Origin: Phoronis australis
Taxonomy: Eukaryota; Phoronida; Phoronidae
Length of the DNA: 64,000 bases
Direction of reading: 5' to 3'
Assembly: GCA_002633005.1 (NCBI GenBank)
Contig: NMRA01000173.1
Span: forward strand, 384,472-448,471
The notes under the pieces were generated by a model. That model saw nothing but the letters and a program-made list of their open reading frames with translations, was not told where the DNA came from and ran no database searches. The translations under genes were made by a program, and so were the position numbers. Positions 22,241 through 33,165 of this stretch are shown one piece after another; within the stretch, counting starts at the first letter, position 1; every line of letters begins with the position of its first letter.

Positions 22241-22537
22241 GTGAATGCCGCTATATTGCGGTGCATCGTTCCCGCTTGTCCGAACTATGAAGCTGCGAAG
22301 AAAGCAGGTATATTGTTTTTTCGACTTCCTCGAGAGCCCGGAATACTTAGGAAGTGGCTTGCGGTAGTGAAGAATAAAAGGTACGCTGTCAATAGCAAGT
22401 ACGAGGCTGTGAAACATTTCCGTGTCTGTGGTCGGCATTTCGTCAACAGTGATTTCTCTGATGAATTCCGGCTTACCAAAGAACTATCTATACGTTCCGT
22501 TGCCTGTGCATGTTCACATAACGTAAAATTGCCGTGA
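22241..22537 (+). CDS. THAP-domain protein or first exon (nested in SLC10 intron)
   Basis: A 98-residue ORF with a full C2CH THAP zinc-finger signature: C8-x4-C13 (CIVPACPNY), conserved proline in FFRLPREP (P30), conserved tryptophan in LRKWLAV (W39), and C63-x2-H66 followed by F67 (VCGRHF). The C13 to C63 spacing of 49 is within the family's range. THAP domains bind DNA in transcription factors and in P-element-type transposases. The ORF stops soon after the finger, the usual AVPTxF box is not seen, and no donor convinces me, so it may be a stand-alone THAP peptide, a first exon, or a relic of a domesticated or dead P-like element. It lies on the strand opposite the host SLC10 gene, inside its first intron. 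Confidence 0.68.
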   Translation: MNAAILRCIVPACPNYEAAKKAGILFFRLPREPGILRKWLAVVKNKRYAVNSKYEAVKHFRVCGRHFVNSDFSDEFRLTKELSIRSVACACSHNVKLP

Positions 22538-22599
22538 GGACTTGACAGGGACCTCAGGGGTCTCACACTCCACTGATTTATCCACATTATTTTGAAAAC

Positions 22600-25500
22600 G
22601 CTTTGCCCAGTCGCACATTATGTGTCATAAAAGAGATAAGCATACCAGCAGCTGACGCAGCAAGTAGAACTACTCTCGTTTATCACATTGGTGTAGACTC
22701 ACAGTTGAACTGTTGTTTTCTGTAAACCCCAGACCGTCCCGAGTTGCACCATATACCAACTCCGGACCGTCTCTCACGACGATTAAGCGTTATGCACGGC
22801 GCCTCTCTAGTATTTCTTGATCAGTGTATTCCAGTTCGAACTGATAGCCTGTGAAACCTAACGATACGACCCATGAAGTCTTCGTTGGATGAACTCTTGA
22901 CTAAGTCGGGATAGGCGCCGGACAAGTTGCCATGCAGATGTTTATTATTATGCGTTCCGTTTCAAAATGAGTTATTCTCATCCTAACCAATGCTTATATG
23001 AAACTGAAACAAAGTATGTCTAATTAGATACAATTTGTAATGCCTTTGCAGTATTCGTGAGTGCAAATGTTGAGAAGCCAGCAATGAATAAACCACTGCG
23101 TTACCGGCTTTTGATGCCTTCAATAAAGGTAATTGACCAGGCACCAAGTCCGTGTGAGCGTATGCTAATTCAGTGTTTGCTGACAGAAAGCTGTTGTGAA
23201 ACAATTACTCGATTTTATATGCTATGGTCACATGTTACGGGAATCTACATTATTCAAATCATTGTAACTGTACAACCTTTGTCCTGACGGTCTCAATTTA
23301 AACTTACTTTGTAGTAACTTTTCTCAGTTCGAGATCAACCCAAGATAGATTCAAGTTTTGTCCTCCTAAATTGACGATAATGCTTAAGAGTAATTCCCAT
23401 AGAAGACTTTACGCTCTGCTTATCGTTCAACTGACCTCTGATATGTTTTGGATTAAAAACAAAAAATTAATTCTACTAAGTAATTTTTCTCTTAAACTGC
23501 TTAAGCCCATCTTAAATAAGATAAGTTCACTGGTCTGCACTATTATTCCCGTCTACCATTGTTAAATTTTAGGTAAATTTCCCCTCTGTACTATTTTTCC
23601 ACTTTACTATATACTGTAGTTTCCAGTATATACTATTAGCTAAAGCCGTGTGTCGAAGAGGTTTCACTCAGGGACTAATTTGACACATTGATTACTCTTG
23701 ATTAGAATGTCAGCCAAAGAAGCAAGTACCGGTAAATTACATGCTAATTTTACAAGAGCTTCTTTCAGAGGGAATTCTTTGACACATCCATTAACCTAAT
23801 TCAGGAACAGCCACAGAAGGAAAAAGGAGGGTGGAATAAGAGGTGAATAGGTCAGTGGGACTAATGAAGAAAGGGTCCCCTTATCACCATTTGAAAGCTG
23901 CTCACCAGCATGGGATCTGAGGGTCGTTTGTGACCAGCCAACAACCACTGCTACTTTCTGTGTTAGCTCTTCTACAGTTATTTCAAAGCATACCTGGATT
24001 ATAACAAAAGTCTCCCTCACAAGAATTCGCAATCCCAAATTAAAGCAATCTCATTAAAAAAGGCCAGTTTCAAAAACACGACTGCTTGGTCTGTTTCTAT
24101 TTCTGCCAGATGAAACCATCGAAGATTGTTCTCCTTTCCAAATGGCATACAACCAAAAACTAGATCAGTAGTTTGATTTTTGAGAGCCTTTTTCAAATCT
24201 CGACATTAAGTTTACGACAACTGCATGAGGAGTAAGAAATTTGTGTTAAACATGTTGATATTTCCACATATACTCCCAAACTGTTTCATCAAATGACCTT
24301 TTCTGTGCGCCCAGTTCTGCATTTTGGTTCACTTAGGTTATGCAACTATCCTAGGTATCAGTTTAATTTGCAACATGAAGGCAAAGTTGTGTTCAAGGAG
24401 CATGTCTGTAAACAGTTCATTACAGACAAGCTACATGTCTATTTGTGACTAGTTAAAGCTAACAGGTATAGTTCTGTAGATTACTAGACTATCCTGTAGT
24501 TTACAAGACTACTGTGTAATGCTCAATCTTCTCATTAAAGAGGATGCAATGAAAAACAAATCCAACTGGAGCAGATAAAATAGATAATAAACAGTGTCTT
24601 TAAAAACTGAATGCACATCAGTACTGATGCTCTGAAAAATCCAATAAATGAGATTTTCCACCCTGTTAAAAATAACCAATTTTTACAGAAAACCAAGCCT
24701 GTGATACACTAATTGCAACAACAACAACAACAAAATATGGTCACGACAAAACTATTCAACTCAACACAAGATCACATTGAGGAGACGAGACTTAAAGACA
24801 TCCACAAATTTCCTAGTTCTTCTCAAACCCTAGATTTCACTTGGCAATAGACTTACAGAGGAGCTGTAGTATGTGCAGACATTGATTCTCAAAATGCGTT
24901 TTCAATATCAAATGTTTTGTTTTTAGAATCAAGTTTATGCACAAAAAATGATTGTGGTGGGGAGGAGTTTATACATAAAGTTAGTGAAAACATGTTTGCT
25001 TACTAGTGTTCTCAACAAGAGCATTTGGGCATTTGGGCATCGTGAACATGAGTACCGAGTGTAAACATACAAACTGGTAACATTTCACATAAGACTGCAA
25101 GACTGCTTTTACTGCCTGACAACTCTATCCTTACAGCATATGCAGTTGAACCCATTTTCTTGACCCAGGTCATCCGTTCAAAGATGGCATGTCAGTGTTG
25201 CACACACAAACACACACACACACACGCGCACACACAAACATCTTTTTCTCCACTAAGTGGAAAATCTTTGCTAATAGTTTACACTGACTGATGTATGATC
25301 CTAGTAGTCTTATTCAAGCAACGTCTCTGACGCATATATACTGAACCCCCCTCCCAACTAACATGTCTATGAGTATACTCCTGCAAATATGGTGAATATT
25401 TGAATTTCAGAGTGACATCAGGTGAACGAACACATGTAGGAGATGAAATCTACAATTAAATAAAGTGGAAATCTTGATTTTAGATCCACACCACAATAAC

Positions 25501-26100
25501 TGCATTGATAATTTGCTCAACAAAAATCAATGTCAGAGACATCACAAGGTTAAACCTCTACATATACCTGTCTTCCATATCCTCTCAATACTCACAGATC
25601 TTTTATATTACAACAAGGAGAATTATTACGTTTTTAAAAACCTTTTCTCACTACAATTGGACAGACTTTTTACACAAATTACTCTTGAATCTGAGCATGA
25701 GCCCTTCCAATTAAAGAAAAGTGCAGATTTACTCTACTTGAATCTTAATCACATAACATAGATATTTTGTCTGTATGGCTTCTGTTTGCCTAAGCAAGGT
25801 TTGGTACAGGTCAAACGAATTCTGAACAGCATCCAGCACTGATAAAGTTCCTTGAGGTCTCAAGTATTTTGTTATGAAGTGTCAATAAAACCACAATAAA
25901 CCGTACAAAACAAGCACATAGCAAGGACGAAGGACAAGAACGATGTAGATAGGTTATGAATGTGACTGAATGCTGCGTTGATGAAAAGTACACATCAGTA
26001 ACACTTAAACTAATAAAACCAAAACTTAATTGTCCAAAAAACAGCGCATAACCTTAACAAAAACCAACAGAGGGGTTTGTCAGCTGAGATATTTCTCTAC
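22600..26100. other. SLC10 intron 1, distal part
   Basis: Between the THAP ORF and exon 1. Contains a short (CAA)n at about 24718-24735 and a (CA)n run at about 25199-25240. A segment at 23050-23129 has a TTTGCAG acceptor-like start and AAAG|GTAATT donor-like end with an open frame (FVSANVEKPAMNKPLRYR...), but I could not join it to the THAP ORF in frame. Nothing else recognised. Confidence 0.45.
25199..25240. repeat. (CA)n microsatellite
   Basis: Imperfect CA dinucleotide run with CG and AAA interruptions. Confidence 0.9.
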
Positions 26101-26109
26101 ACTACTTAC

Positions 26110-26727
26110 CATAGGCATAACAACAAATTGACAGAACATTCCGATGGCGGGGGCAATGGGTTTCTTCAGCACCTTCTTGACAACAGCCAGCTCCATCTTA
26201 CAGCCGATGCTGATGCTAGCCAGGAACACTATAAGTATGACCGTCACTGTAAATATACCATCCACAACGTGTGCGTCTCGTACAACCGAGACCCTGTACA
26301 CAACGGGGTGTCGCCACCACACTCCCTCAAGAGGCACCTCCTTCTCACTGGCCTTAACAGACCCATTTGTAAAGGTATTGCTCAAGTTCATATGATCCGA
26401 CATGTAAAACTTCACAGTGGTGTGTCCCAGAAATAGTCCCTTGATTTTCATAGAGTGATTATTGTAACCCGTCTTTACTCCAGCAACATTGTAAACATAA
26501 TTGCTTTGTACATAGAGAGTAGAGTTTACTGGTTCTATAAGTTCAGCAATGAGCTGATTGTCAATCTTCACATACATCAGATTAGATGTCACTGAAGAAA
26601 TGTTAAAAAAGACAACATGATCATGGTCCTCCTTAAGCTTGTCAAGAGATGCAGGGTCAAAGGTCAAGTCAATGCCAAAAACAACTGGCACCATCAAACA
26701 CACAATGCTTCTCAGTGTCAGCTTCAT
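26110..26727 (-). CDS. SLC10-family transporter, exon 1 (ectodomain and first helix)
   Basis: First coding exon, from ATG at 26727 to donor CCTATG|GTAAGT after 26110 (206 codons, phase 0). Residues 1-18 form a signal peptide (MKLTLRSIVCLMVPVVFG). Residues 19-152 are an extracellular domain with five N-glycosylation sequons (NIS, NST, NHS, NLS, NGS). A hydrophobic helix follows (about 155-175, IFTVTVILIVFLASISIG) leading into CKMELAVVKKVLKKP and FCQFVVMPM, the start of the SLC10 core. A long secreted-type N-terminal domain before the core is typical of SLC10A3/SLC10A5 and not of SLC10A1/A2. The start is chosen because it begins the signal peptide and an acceptor (TTTCCAG) lies 42 bases upstream. 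Confidence 0.92.
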
Positions 26728-26769
26728 TCTGTTTGGTTGACTTTCACCAGATCGGTGTCATGGCAGTTT
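26728..26769 (-). other. SLC10 5' UTR part of exon with acceptor
   Basis: 42 bases between the acceptor TTTCCAG (ending 26770) and the ATG at 26727. This shows that transcription starts further upstream and that the leader is spliced. Confidence 0.6.
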
Positions 26770-26932
26770 CTGGAAATTAAACAGAACTATTGAGCATTCA
26801 GGCATATCTGTCCGTGCAATACATGTACAAACTGACTTTGTCAGGGGTCAGTATGTGAGTGGTCAGTAAGTGAGGGGTCAGTATGAAAGTCACAAATTAA
26901 AGTTTATATGTATCATTCCCCAACTGCACGTG

Positions 26933-27364
26933 TCATTTGTTTGGTTTTTGGTTTGGTAAAGTACCATTTTTTGGGAGATGGCAATAACTTTTGTTGCAAC
27001 TTTTGTTAGGCAACATGTAGACAGTGCCATATGACATTGTATCTCCTGATGCGAACAGTGTAAAAAGAGCCAGATGCCAATTTGTGCAACTGAACGAAGG
27101 ACTTCTCGAACAAAGATTACGAGAGTATTTGTTCGAGTTGGAAGGAATTAAAGACATCGATGTCCTCCTAAGGTGTCCCTCTATGTGCAAGGTGCAACAT
27201 GATGGTTTAATCAGTGCGAGGCACAATTCACTGAAAACCTTCCAGCGTATGAAGGCCCCATGGAGGCCACGCCTCCATTGCTAAGCAGAGACAGTGGCAC
27301 CCTCTAGGCAAAATGAAGCCTTGACAGTGCCACGTGGTAACCTTGGTGCAAAGTTGTATACTAA
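26933..27364. other. Upstream of SLC10; unrecognised ORF on plus strand
   Basis: An 86-codon plus ORF (27024-27284) has a charged, soluble-looking composition (KRARCQFVQLNEGLLEQRL, LREYLFELEGIKDIDVLL) unlike random intronic sequence, but it matches no family I know and abuts an interspersed repeat that starts at about 27365. It may be a fragment of a transposon protein. Confidence 0.3.
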
Positions 27365-28090
27365 ATATACAGCTTTGCGATGATGTGGGTAAAAAAACTA
27401 GCCAAATAAAATCTGACATAAAATTAGAGTCATTAAAATTACACTCTTCCTTGAGTAAATTAAATTATCTACCAGTGTTGGAAAATTTGGCGTTCTACTG
27501 TAATTCTACTGCTAAAGTTAATTGGTGCTATGAAACATTGTATCACCTATTGGCCAACTGTTCTTCTTTCACAAGGTTGTGTACATGCCATAGCAAATTA
27601 TCAGATCTGGTTTGACTTCATTATAAGTTTTTAGAATTTTGATGCAAACAAACCGAACTTCAAAATAAATTTTGCTGCTTTGAAGCTCTTATCATTTCCC
27701 AAGAGATGTTGCAATAATTTAGGAAATGGTGCGTGCACGTGTCACGAGCATACCGTGTTTTCATAACAACGACACACTTTTCATTGTTAAAAACGTCACA
27801 GAATTACACAAGAAAATGACTTTTATTAAATTGTTTTTCACTTAAACGGCTCAGTGTAATGGGCAAGGTGAGAATCAGTTGATTCCCAGCGTTTTTTGCC
27901 TGCGCCTCCACCAGTCTTTAGCTCTACATGTTGATACAAGTTTCACCGCGAGGTGACGAGCAGAACTACCCGGCTGCATGAAATTTCGAGGTCTGTCAGA
28001 GCTGAACACATAGCGGTACCTAGCTGTATTTTGACGATAGTCTTCACACAGCTAGCTGGATATGCCACTGCTGGCCCCAGTACGTCTGCG
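27365..28090 (+). repeat. 0.5-kb interspersed family, copy 1
   Basis: Shares ordered blocks with 54945-55485 (same orientation) and 30580-31115 (inverted): TTCCTTGAGTAAA near the left, GTGTTGGAAAA, a CTATTGGCC segment, and GGTGACGAGCAGAACTACCC on the right. This copy has about 200 extra bases in the middle (27660-27900). Class unknown, no coding capacity. Confidence 0.75.
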
Positions 28091-28864
28091 GTGTCCACAG
28101 ACGATGTATTGCTTATCACCAAGTCAAGCTGACTCAAGTGGCTGGCAAGCAATAATAAACCCATGACCAGTGCGATTGAAACCTAAAGACTGTTGATAGA
28201 TTGATAATAATAGTAGGCTTATATTCCTATTTACACTATCTAAAAAATCTAAATAAGCTAACAGAGTCCCAGATCATGGATGGCCACCGTCTGGCTGGAC
28301 GTCAGAGCCGACTTTCCTGCCCCAGTTCATACGGTGGTAGGCCAACTGTCCACTGCGTAGCTGGATCCAAACTTACATTCCTCGTTTGCTGTTCTAAACT
28401 ATCTACAATCTATAAGTATAAGTTTCAATTTATCATCAATCAGGGGAATGACGATGCAGACGTAAGTCGTAGTAAAACGGTATGGGCCAATATGCCATGG
28501 GATTATCCGATTACAGTCACACAAAGGTAGCTAAAAGTTGTTTTTCGAAAATATTGTAACACAAACCATTTGGAATGTATTCACACGATAGTCCCCATCT
28601 GCAGCAAAAAATACACTGGATGATGAAAGCAACGCTTAGTGTTCTTGCATGTCGTCTTCCCGCACTCGCACTTCTCACAAACATGACCCTTGGGTCAATC
28701 AAGGACGTCATATCCAGTGGAAGTAGTAGAGACATCTGGTGTTGACAATGTTAAACACTTCGCTGGCGGGGGACTAAACGGAACCGTCCCCGCCGGCCGG
28801 GCCCGATCACTAGATGCCGGTTATCGATCAGAGAACTGAGATTGCCTGAGCATTACCGAAATAT
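28091..28864. other. Intergenic, possible SLC10 promoter region
   Basis: The non-coding first exon and promoter of the SLC10 gene should lie upstream of 26770. The stretch 28740-28830 is GC-rich (GTCCCCGCCGGCCGGGCCCG) and is a candidate, but I see no decisive element. Confidence 0.3.
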
Positions 28865-28990
28865 CAGGGGCAGATCCAGGATTATGGATCTTTTTTAAAA
28901 AGGTGGGTCCAAGTCAACAATTCTAGATTTGACTAACTTGTCAACGGGGAAAACTGAGGGCCGGAGGTCTGGACCCCATGGATCCGCCTA
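28865..28990. mobile_element. MITE-like element, GGATCC-type inverted ends
   Basis: The left end CAGGGGCAGATCCAGGATTA and right end (reverse complement ATAGGCGGATCCATGGGG) are inverted copies. Related ends occur at 30388-30543. About 126 bases, no coding capacity. Confidence 0.6.
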
Positions 28991-30387
28991 TATGCACTGC
29001 ATATTCCACAAAATGTAGATTTTTTTAGCGAAGACCTTACATTAGATTGAAAGAAGTTCTTAAAGCATTCAATCTGTTTAAACAAGCGTCTAAGTCGTAT
29101 TTCAAGTCACATGTGACGCCGGGTGGGACTCAGTGCCAACCCAGGATCCTTCAAAACGTTCAGTTTTCAATTCTGGGTGCCCAAGCCCGGCTAACTTCAG
29201 TACTGATCTCCCGATTGTCAGTGATGCTCGAGTTAGTCATGAAGTCCAGACTTGACCCTTGGAAAACTTCATCGTCGAGTGTTTGTGGTACGGTTGGGAA
29301 GGAGGACAGTCACTCGGTGACCGTCTAGAAGGAAGACGGTGACTGATTAGAACGAATTTCCCAAGCAAACTTTCCTCATCCACAACTGTTACCTTTCGCT
29401 TCTTTCACCGTCTGCACGGTCACCAAGTGCCATCTTCGACACAGTGTTTGCATGCAAATCATTTGTAGTGTCATACCGTTTTCTCGTACTGAGTAACAGC
29501 TCTAACCCGGGAGTCGATTCGCATTCAGAGGACATCGAGAAAATCTGAACGACAGTTGCTTCAATTAAAATCATAACAGTGAAAAAATCGGAATGAGCCC
29601 ACGACCTTACATTTGACCCATAATTTTGAATTTTGGTAGTTTGGACTCTCAAAATGGACAATGCAAAAATTGCAAATAATAAAATGATGTATGCTTATAA
29701 ACATGTATAGGATTATCAAAAAGATTTGTGTTTCGGTCGCTTCCAGCTCAGTCATTTTAGCAAAATAAGACGCCTCTATCCCCAGACCCTATTGTTATAC
29801 ATTCTGTTCATAAAGCACACTGTAACTGAACGCGCGCTTGTCTGTTTGGTCAAATTATTAGTAAAGCTGCATCACGCACTACTTTGCTGCGGACTAAGCG
29901 AATGATATCATTCATTGTCATATATATCTGCACACCTGAAGAAAGGAGATTGTTCCGAAACTACGTGCGACTTAGTATCAAGCTTTGTGTTTTCAACAAA
30001 ATTTGTGTTAACGAATGGCTGCTACCGAACTACATACACATGCATTTAATGAATAAAATACACTAGCTTTCGCACGGGTAGCAGCTAGTGGGAAACGCCG
30101 AGGGGAAATAGCTAAACCTAAGTGTGAACCGATCGAGTGTTCATCGCAAGAGACAGGAATTTAGAGACCGTGTTGAAAGCTTCAAGCAGAATTGCTGTCA
30201 CCTGTCAGATTTTAGTAGGCAATTAAGGTGTGCGGCTGTGGGATTCTTCCCTTAGACAGTACAAATTTCTTTCCAGAACATTTGACCCTGCCGTAACCGT
30301 CAAAGTACAGTAATCATGTTCTTCAGTTTAAAGTGAAAACTAAGAATGGATTTAAAATATTGTATAGTACACAAAGTATATAGATGT
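28991..30387. other. Intergenic, no supported gene
   Basis: ORFs at 29047-29328 (plus) and 29389-29755 (minus) lack domain or splice support. A short local repeat of the GACGGTGACT / GACAGTCACT kind lies at about 29300-29345. Confidence 0.45.
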
Positions 30388-30543
30388 CAGTGGCGAATTT
30401 AGAAGGGGGCCATGCCCACCCCATAAAATTCTCCCATCTTCCATTTGGCAGCTCGGGGGTGTGAATGTCTCAGTGAAGGGCAACATTCTGGCTAATACTC
30501 TATTTGCCGTGCCCCCAATTCAAAATCCTGGATCCGCCCCTGG
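30388..30543. mobile_element. MITE-like element, GGATCC-type inverted ends, second copy
   Basis: Left end CAGTGGCGAATTTAGAAGGG, right end (reverse complement) CCAGGGGCGGATCCAGGATT. The right end matches the left end of the element at 28865. Interior GC-rich near the ends (CCATGCCCACCCC and GTGCCCCCAATTC). Non-coding. Confidence 0.7.
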
Positions 30544-30579
30544 ATGGATGTACAAAAGTTGCATCATAAATGTACGTAC

Positions 30580-31115
30580 TGAGGTAGAAAGCCAGCTAGC
30601 TGAAGACTGTCGTCAACATACAGCTAGGTAGCCCGTGTAGAGCTCCGTTAGACACCGGAATTCCACACAACCCGGGTGCTAAGCTCGTCACCTCGTCGTG
30701 AAACTTAGAGCTAACAACTTGCAGGGGTGGATGCAGAATCTGGGAATGAATCGACATTCACAGTGCCCGTTAAAGCCGTTTATAGAAGTAAACAAAATCT
30801 AATAAACGTTATTTTTCGTAATTCTCCGCCTTTTGTAACAAAGCACGCGCCATTTCCCAAAACTTTGCGATATCTCTCGAGAGTATTTTCTGAAATTAGT
30901 TTTTTGGTTTTAAAATAGTAAAAACTTGTAACGAAATGAAACCACTTCCGATTGTTATGACATGCACGCAACTTCCACAGTTGATTGAAGAACATGGAAA
31001 TTGGCCCGATAGGTGATGCAATGACGCCCAAAGAGCGCATCGCAATTTTAGCAGCAGAATAACTGAAGAACGCCAATTTTCCAACACCCGGGTAAATAAT
31101 TTAGTTTACTCAAGG
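30580..31115 (-). repeat. 0.5-kb interspersed family, copy 2 (inverted)
   Basis: Reverse complement carries the same block order as copies at 27365 and 54945: TTCCTTGAGTAAACTAAATT, GTGTTGGAAAATTGG, ATCACCTATCGGGCCAATTT, then the ACCCGGGT and GACGAGGTGACGAGC blocks on the right. The ORFs on it are incidental. Confidence 0.75.
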
Positions 31116-32650
31116 AAGAGTAAAAATGTTTTAATGAGGCATCATTAAGTTAGTTATATACGCGACAGAAGCCGGAGGGATTGAAATTAAGCCGACAGAG
31201 TGACGTCACCCAGGCCTTTGAGCCGACCGACTGACGTCATCAAGGCCAGTACGAAACTGGCCACACTTCTTCCGCGTGGCCCGCGAGAAAAAATAGAACA
31301 CCTCGAATCCAAATAGGGGGCCGGTGCAATACCTGGGACCAAGGCGGTGCCGAACGGGCGCAACGAAGGTCTGTAGTGGAGCCGGGGGAGGGGGGGGGAG
31401 ACCGAGTTTGTGCAAACGATGCATTTTATATAACAGATTCAATGATTGCCTAGTTCTGGTCTGGGGATATTAAATGCAAGTTTGCTACACAGAACACATC
31501 TAATTAAATTGATTTTTGATAATTGTTTTAAAGCTTATCAAGGATGATGCAGGTTTGGCATCGAAAGAGAGAGTGTGCCATAAATAAGGCCCGCTGTAAG
31601 AAAATGATTTTTTCCAGTTCCGTTTTTGGTTTTCGGAAGATTAAAATTGGATGACAGTGAGGCCCTAGTGTTATAGCGATTAACAGTCATTGTAAACTTA
31701 AGTATGTTTTACAGGCCCTGTTCATGCGATTGTCTGAGTGTGTGTTTTATTATACAAACGCAGCCGTTATCTCGTTACGGACGTTACGAACATGACGCTT
31801 CCTAACACGTATTCACTGAATAACCAAAACGCAACTTGGAAACTGTCGTTTTCACGCAGCTTGTTGCGAACACCAACTTCACGGATCTCGTGTGGATGGT
31901 GAAAACGTAACTTTTCGAAAAGTGTTGTTAAGGTTGTATTCAGTGTTGTGTATTCGTGCAGACGGAACACGTTTTGAAAATGTTAAGAAAAATGTATCGT
32001 TTGCGTATCGGTGAGCCAGTATCTCGATGGGATGTGGATGCAAAGTTTTTTTTTTAAAGTACCGTATTCAGAATGAACACGGGCTCCGGAGGACAGGGCC
32101 CGACGAAGTTTCACAGCGTGCAACGAAGCTCCGACACATGTACAGTGTATGTGTTGAACTTTCTGCAACGTATCCAAGTTACGTCATGCTGAGAACGAAA
32201 GGATGTTCTTACTGATTACCAGTTAATTGCTCTGAAATTGCGTAGTTGGTTTTGGTCTCAGCCTTTTAATAGCGAGTCGGTGGTGCTGTTGTACTTTTTA
32301 AGTAGCTCAGCTTTTCAAAAAATAAAATCTACATGAGACGAGCACTATTTAAAGTTTATTTTTATTTTAAATTTTTCTCATTGCTTGGCCACTGAATTAT
32401 TGCGTTCAAACCCTAGCCACCCGTGCTTACGTGCATGTATGCAACTTTTCAAATACAAAAGCACAAGACTTCGACCGAAATTAATCTGGCGCGCAGATCT
32501 CAAAATGAGTTGGGGCACAAACGCAGCAGACCAGAACCAACCACATGCTTTGTTTGACCTGAGGTGTTGCCACGGACTATGACAGTATCACCATACACTT
32601 ACTCCCTCTATAGGTAAAAGAGCCAACTTATTTGGCTCTATATAAAGACC
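31116..32650. other. Intergenic with one repeat fragment
   Basis: Includes the repeat copy at 31255-31385. Two CRE-like TGACGTCA/TGACGTCACC sites occur at about 31200 and 31232. A poly-G run lies at 31385-31400. No gene supported. Confidence 0.45.
31255..31385 (+). repeat. Interspersed repeat, copy related to 7380-7505
   Basis: See 7380-7505: shared CGGTGCCGAA, GGGCGCAA and TCTGTAGTG blocks in the same order. Confidence 0.55.
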
Positions 32651-32651
32651 C

Positions 32652-32904
32652 CTGGGGCCCGTTCCAACAAAACTGACTTAGCTAAGACAAATCTTAAATT
32701 TTAGTAAATTTTAAAATAAAAGTTAAATTTGTATCAAAACCATTTCAAGGAAGAGATCTTAAGTTTGACTTAAGTGTTTGACATAAATTTGTCTTAATTT
32801 TGACTAACTAACCGAATGTGGAAGTTTCAGAGTTTGGAAGTTAAGACAAATCTTAAATTTAAGTCAAAAGTGAACTTAAGTCAGTTTGTTGAAACAGCAC
32901 TCAG
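32652..32904. mobile_element. MITE-like element with AACTGACTTA inverted ends
   Basis: Left end CTGGGGCCCGTTCCAACAAA followed by ACTGACTTAG, right end in reverse complement CTGAGTGCTGTTTCAACAAA followed by CTGACTTAAG. The interior is rich in TTAAG/CTTAA and AAGACAAATCTTAAATTT on both sides, so most of the 250 bases can fold back. Non-coding. Confidence 0.8.
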
Positions 32905-32923
32905 TTCTAAACAGTATTTGTAA

Positions 32924-33165
32924 GTGCATGCCCACACCCAGGGGGGTTCGAACAAGCCCCCGCATTTGGCGAAGTGGGTAAAAAGGTCCGCGAAACAAAA
33001 AGTCCAAAAAAGTAGAAAATGATACAAAAGTCCACTAAAAAGGCAGGAACTACCACAATTCGGCGAATGTACAATTCATAGCTCTGAACGTATCCCGTTT
33101 TTTGTAAAAGGTCCACATTCTCAAAAATTCGAGCCCTCCCCATTTTTTAGGCTGGGATCGCGCAT
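32924..33165. mobile_element. MITE family with CATGCGCGCACCCAG ends, copy 1
   Basis: Same length and internal order as the copy at 42586-42824: CACCCAGGGGGG, a CCCC(G)CATTTGGCGAAGTGG block, AAAAGTCCACTAAA, then TTCGAGCCC and GGCTGGG. Inverted ends CATGCCCACACCCAGG and CATGCGCGATCCCAGCC. Non-coding. Confidence 0.85.

Larger units (their letters stand above)
13212..26769 (-). other. Gene locus: SLC10A3/A5-type transporter, 503 aa
   Basis: Joins coding exons 26727-26110, 17313-17142 and 13933-13212; the summed length gives exactly 503 codons plus stop with all junctions in frame (MPM|IGF in phase 0 and LSL-G|G-MVPL in phase 1). The 5' UTR continues up to an acceptor at 26770 (TTAATTTCCAG), so at least one non-coding first exon lies upstream and was not located. 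Length compares well with human SLC10A3 (477 residues). Predicted plasma or internal membrane symporter-like protein; sodium dependence and substrate are unknown for this branch. No symbol is assigned because the A3 versus A5 relationship needs a tree. Confidence 0.9.

Noticed and set aside
23050-23129. Second exon for the THAP ORF
   Set aside because: Acceptor- and donor-like borders exist, but no donor in the THAP ORF joins it in an open frame.
26077-26436. Plus-strand ORFs across SLC10 exon 1
   Set aside because: Antisense shadows of the real minus-strand coding exon.
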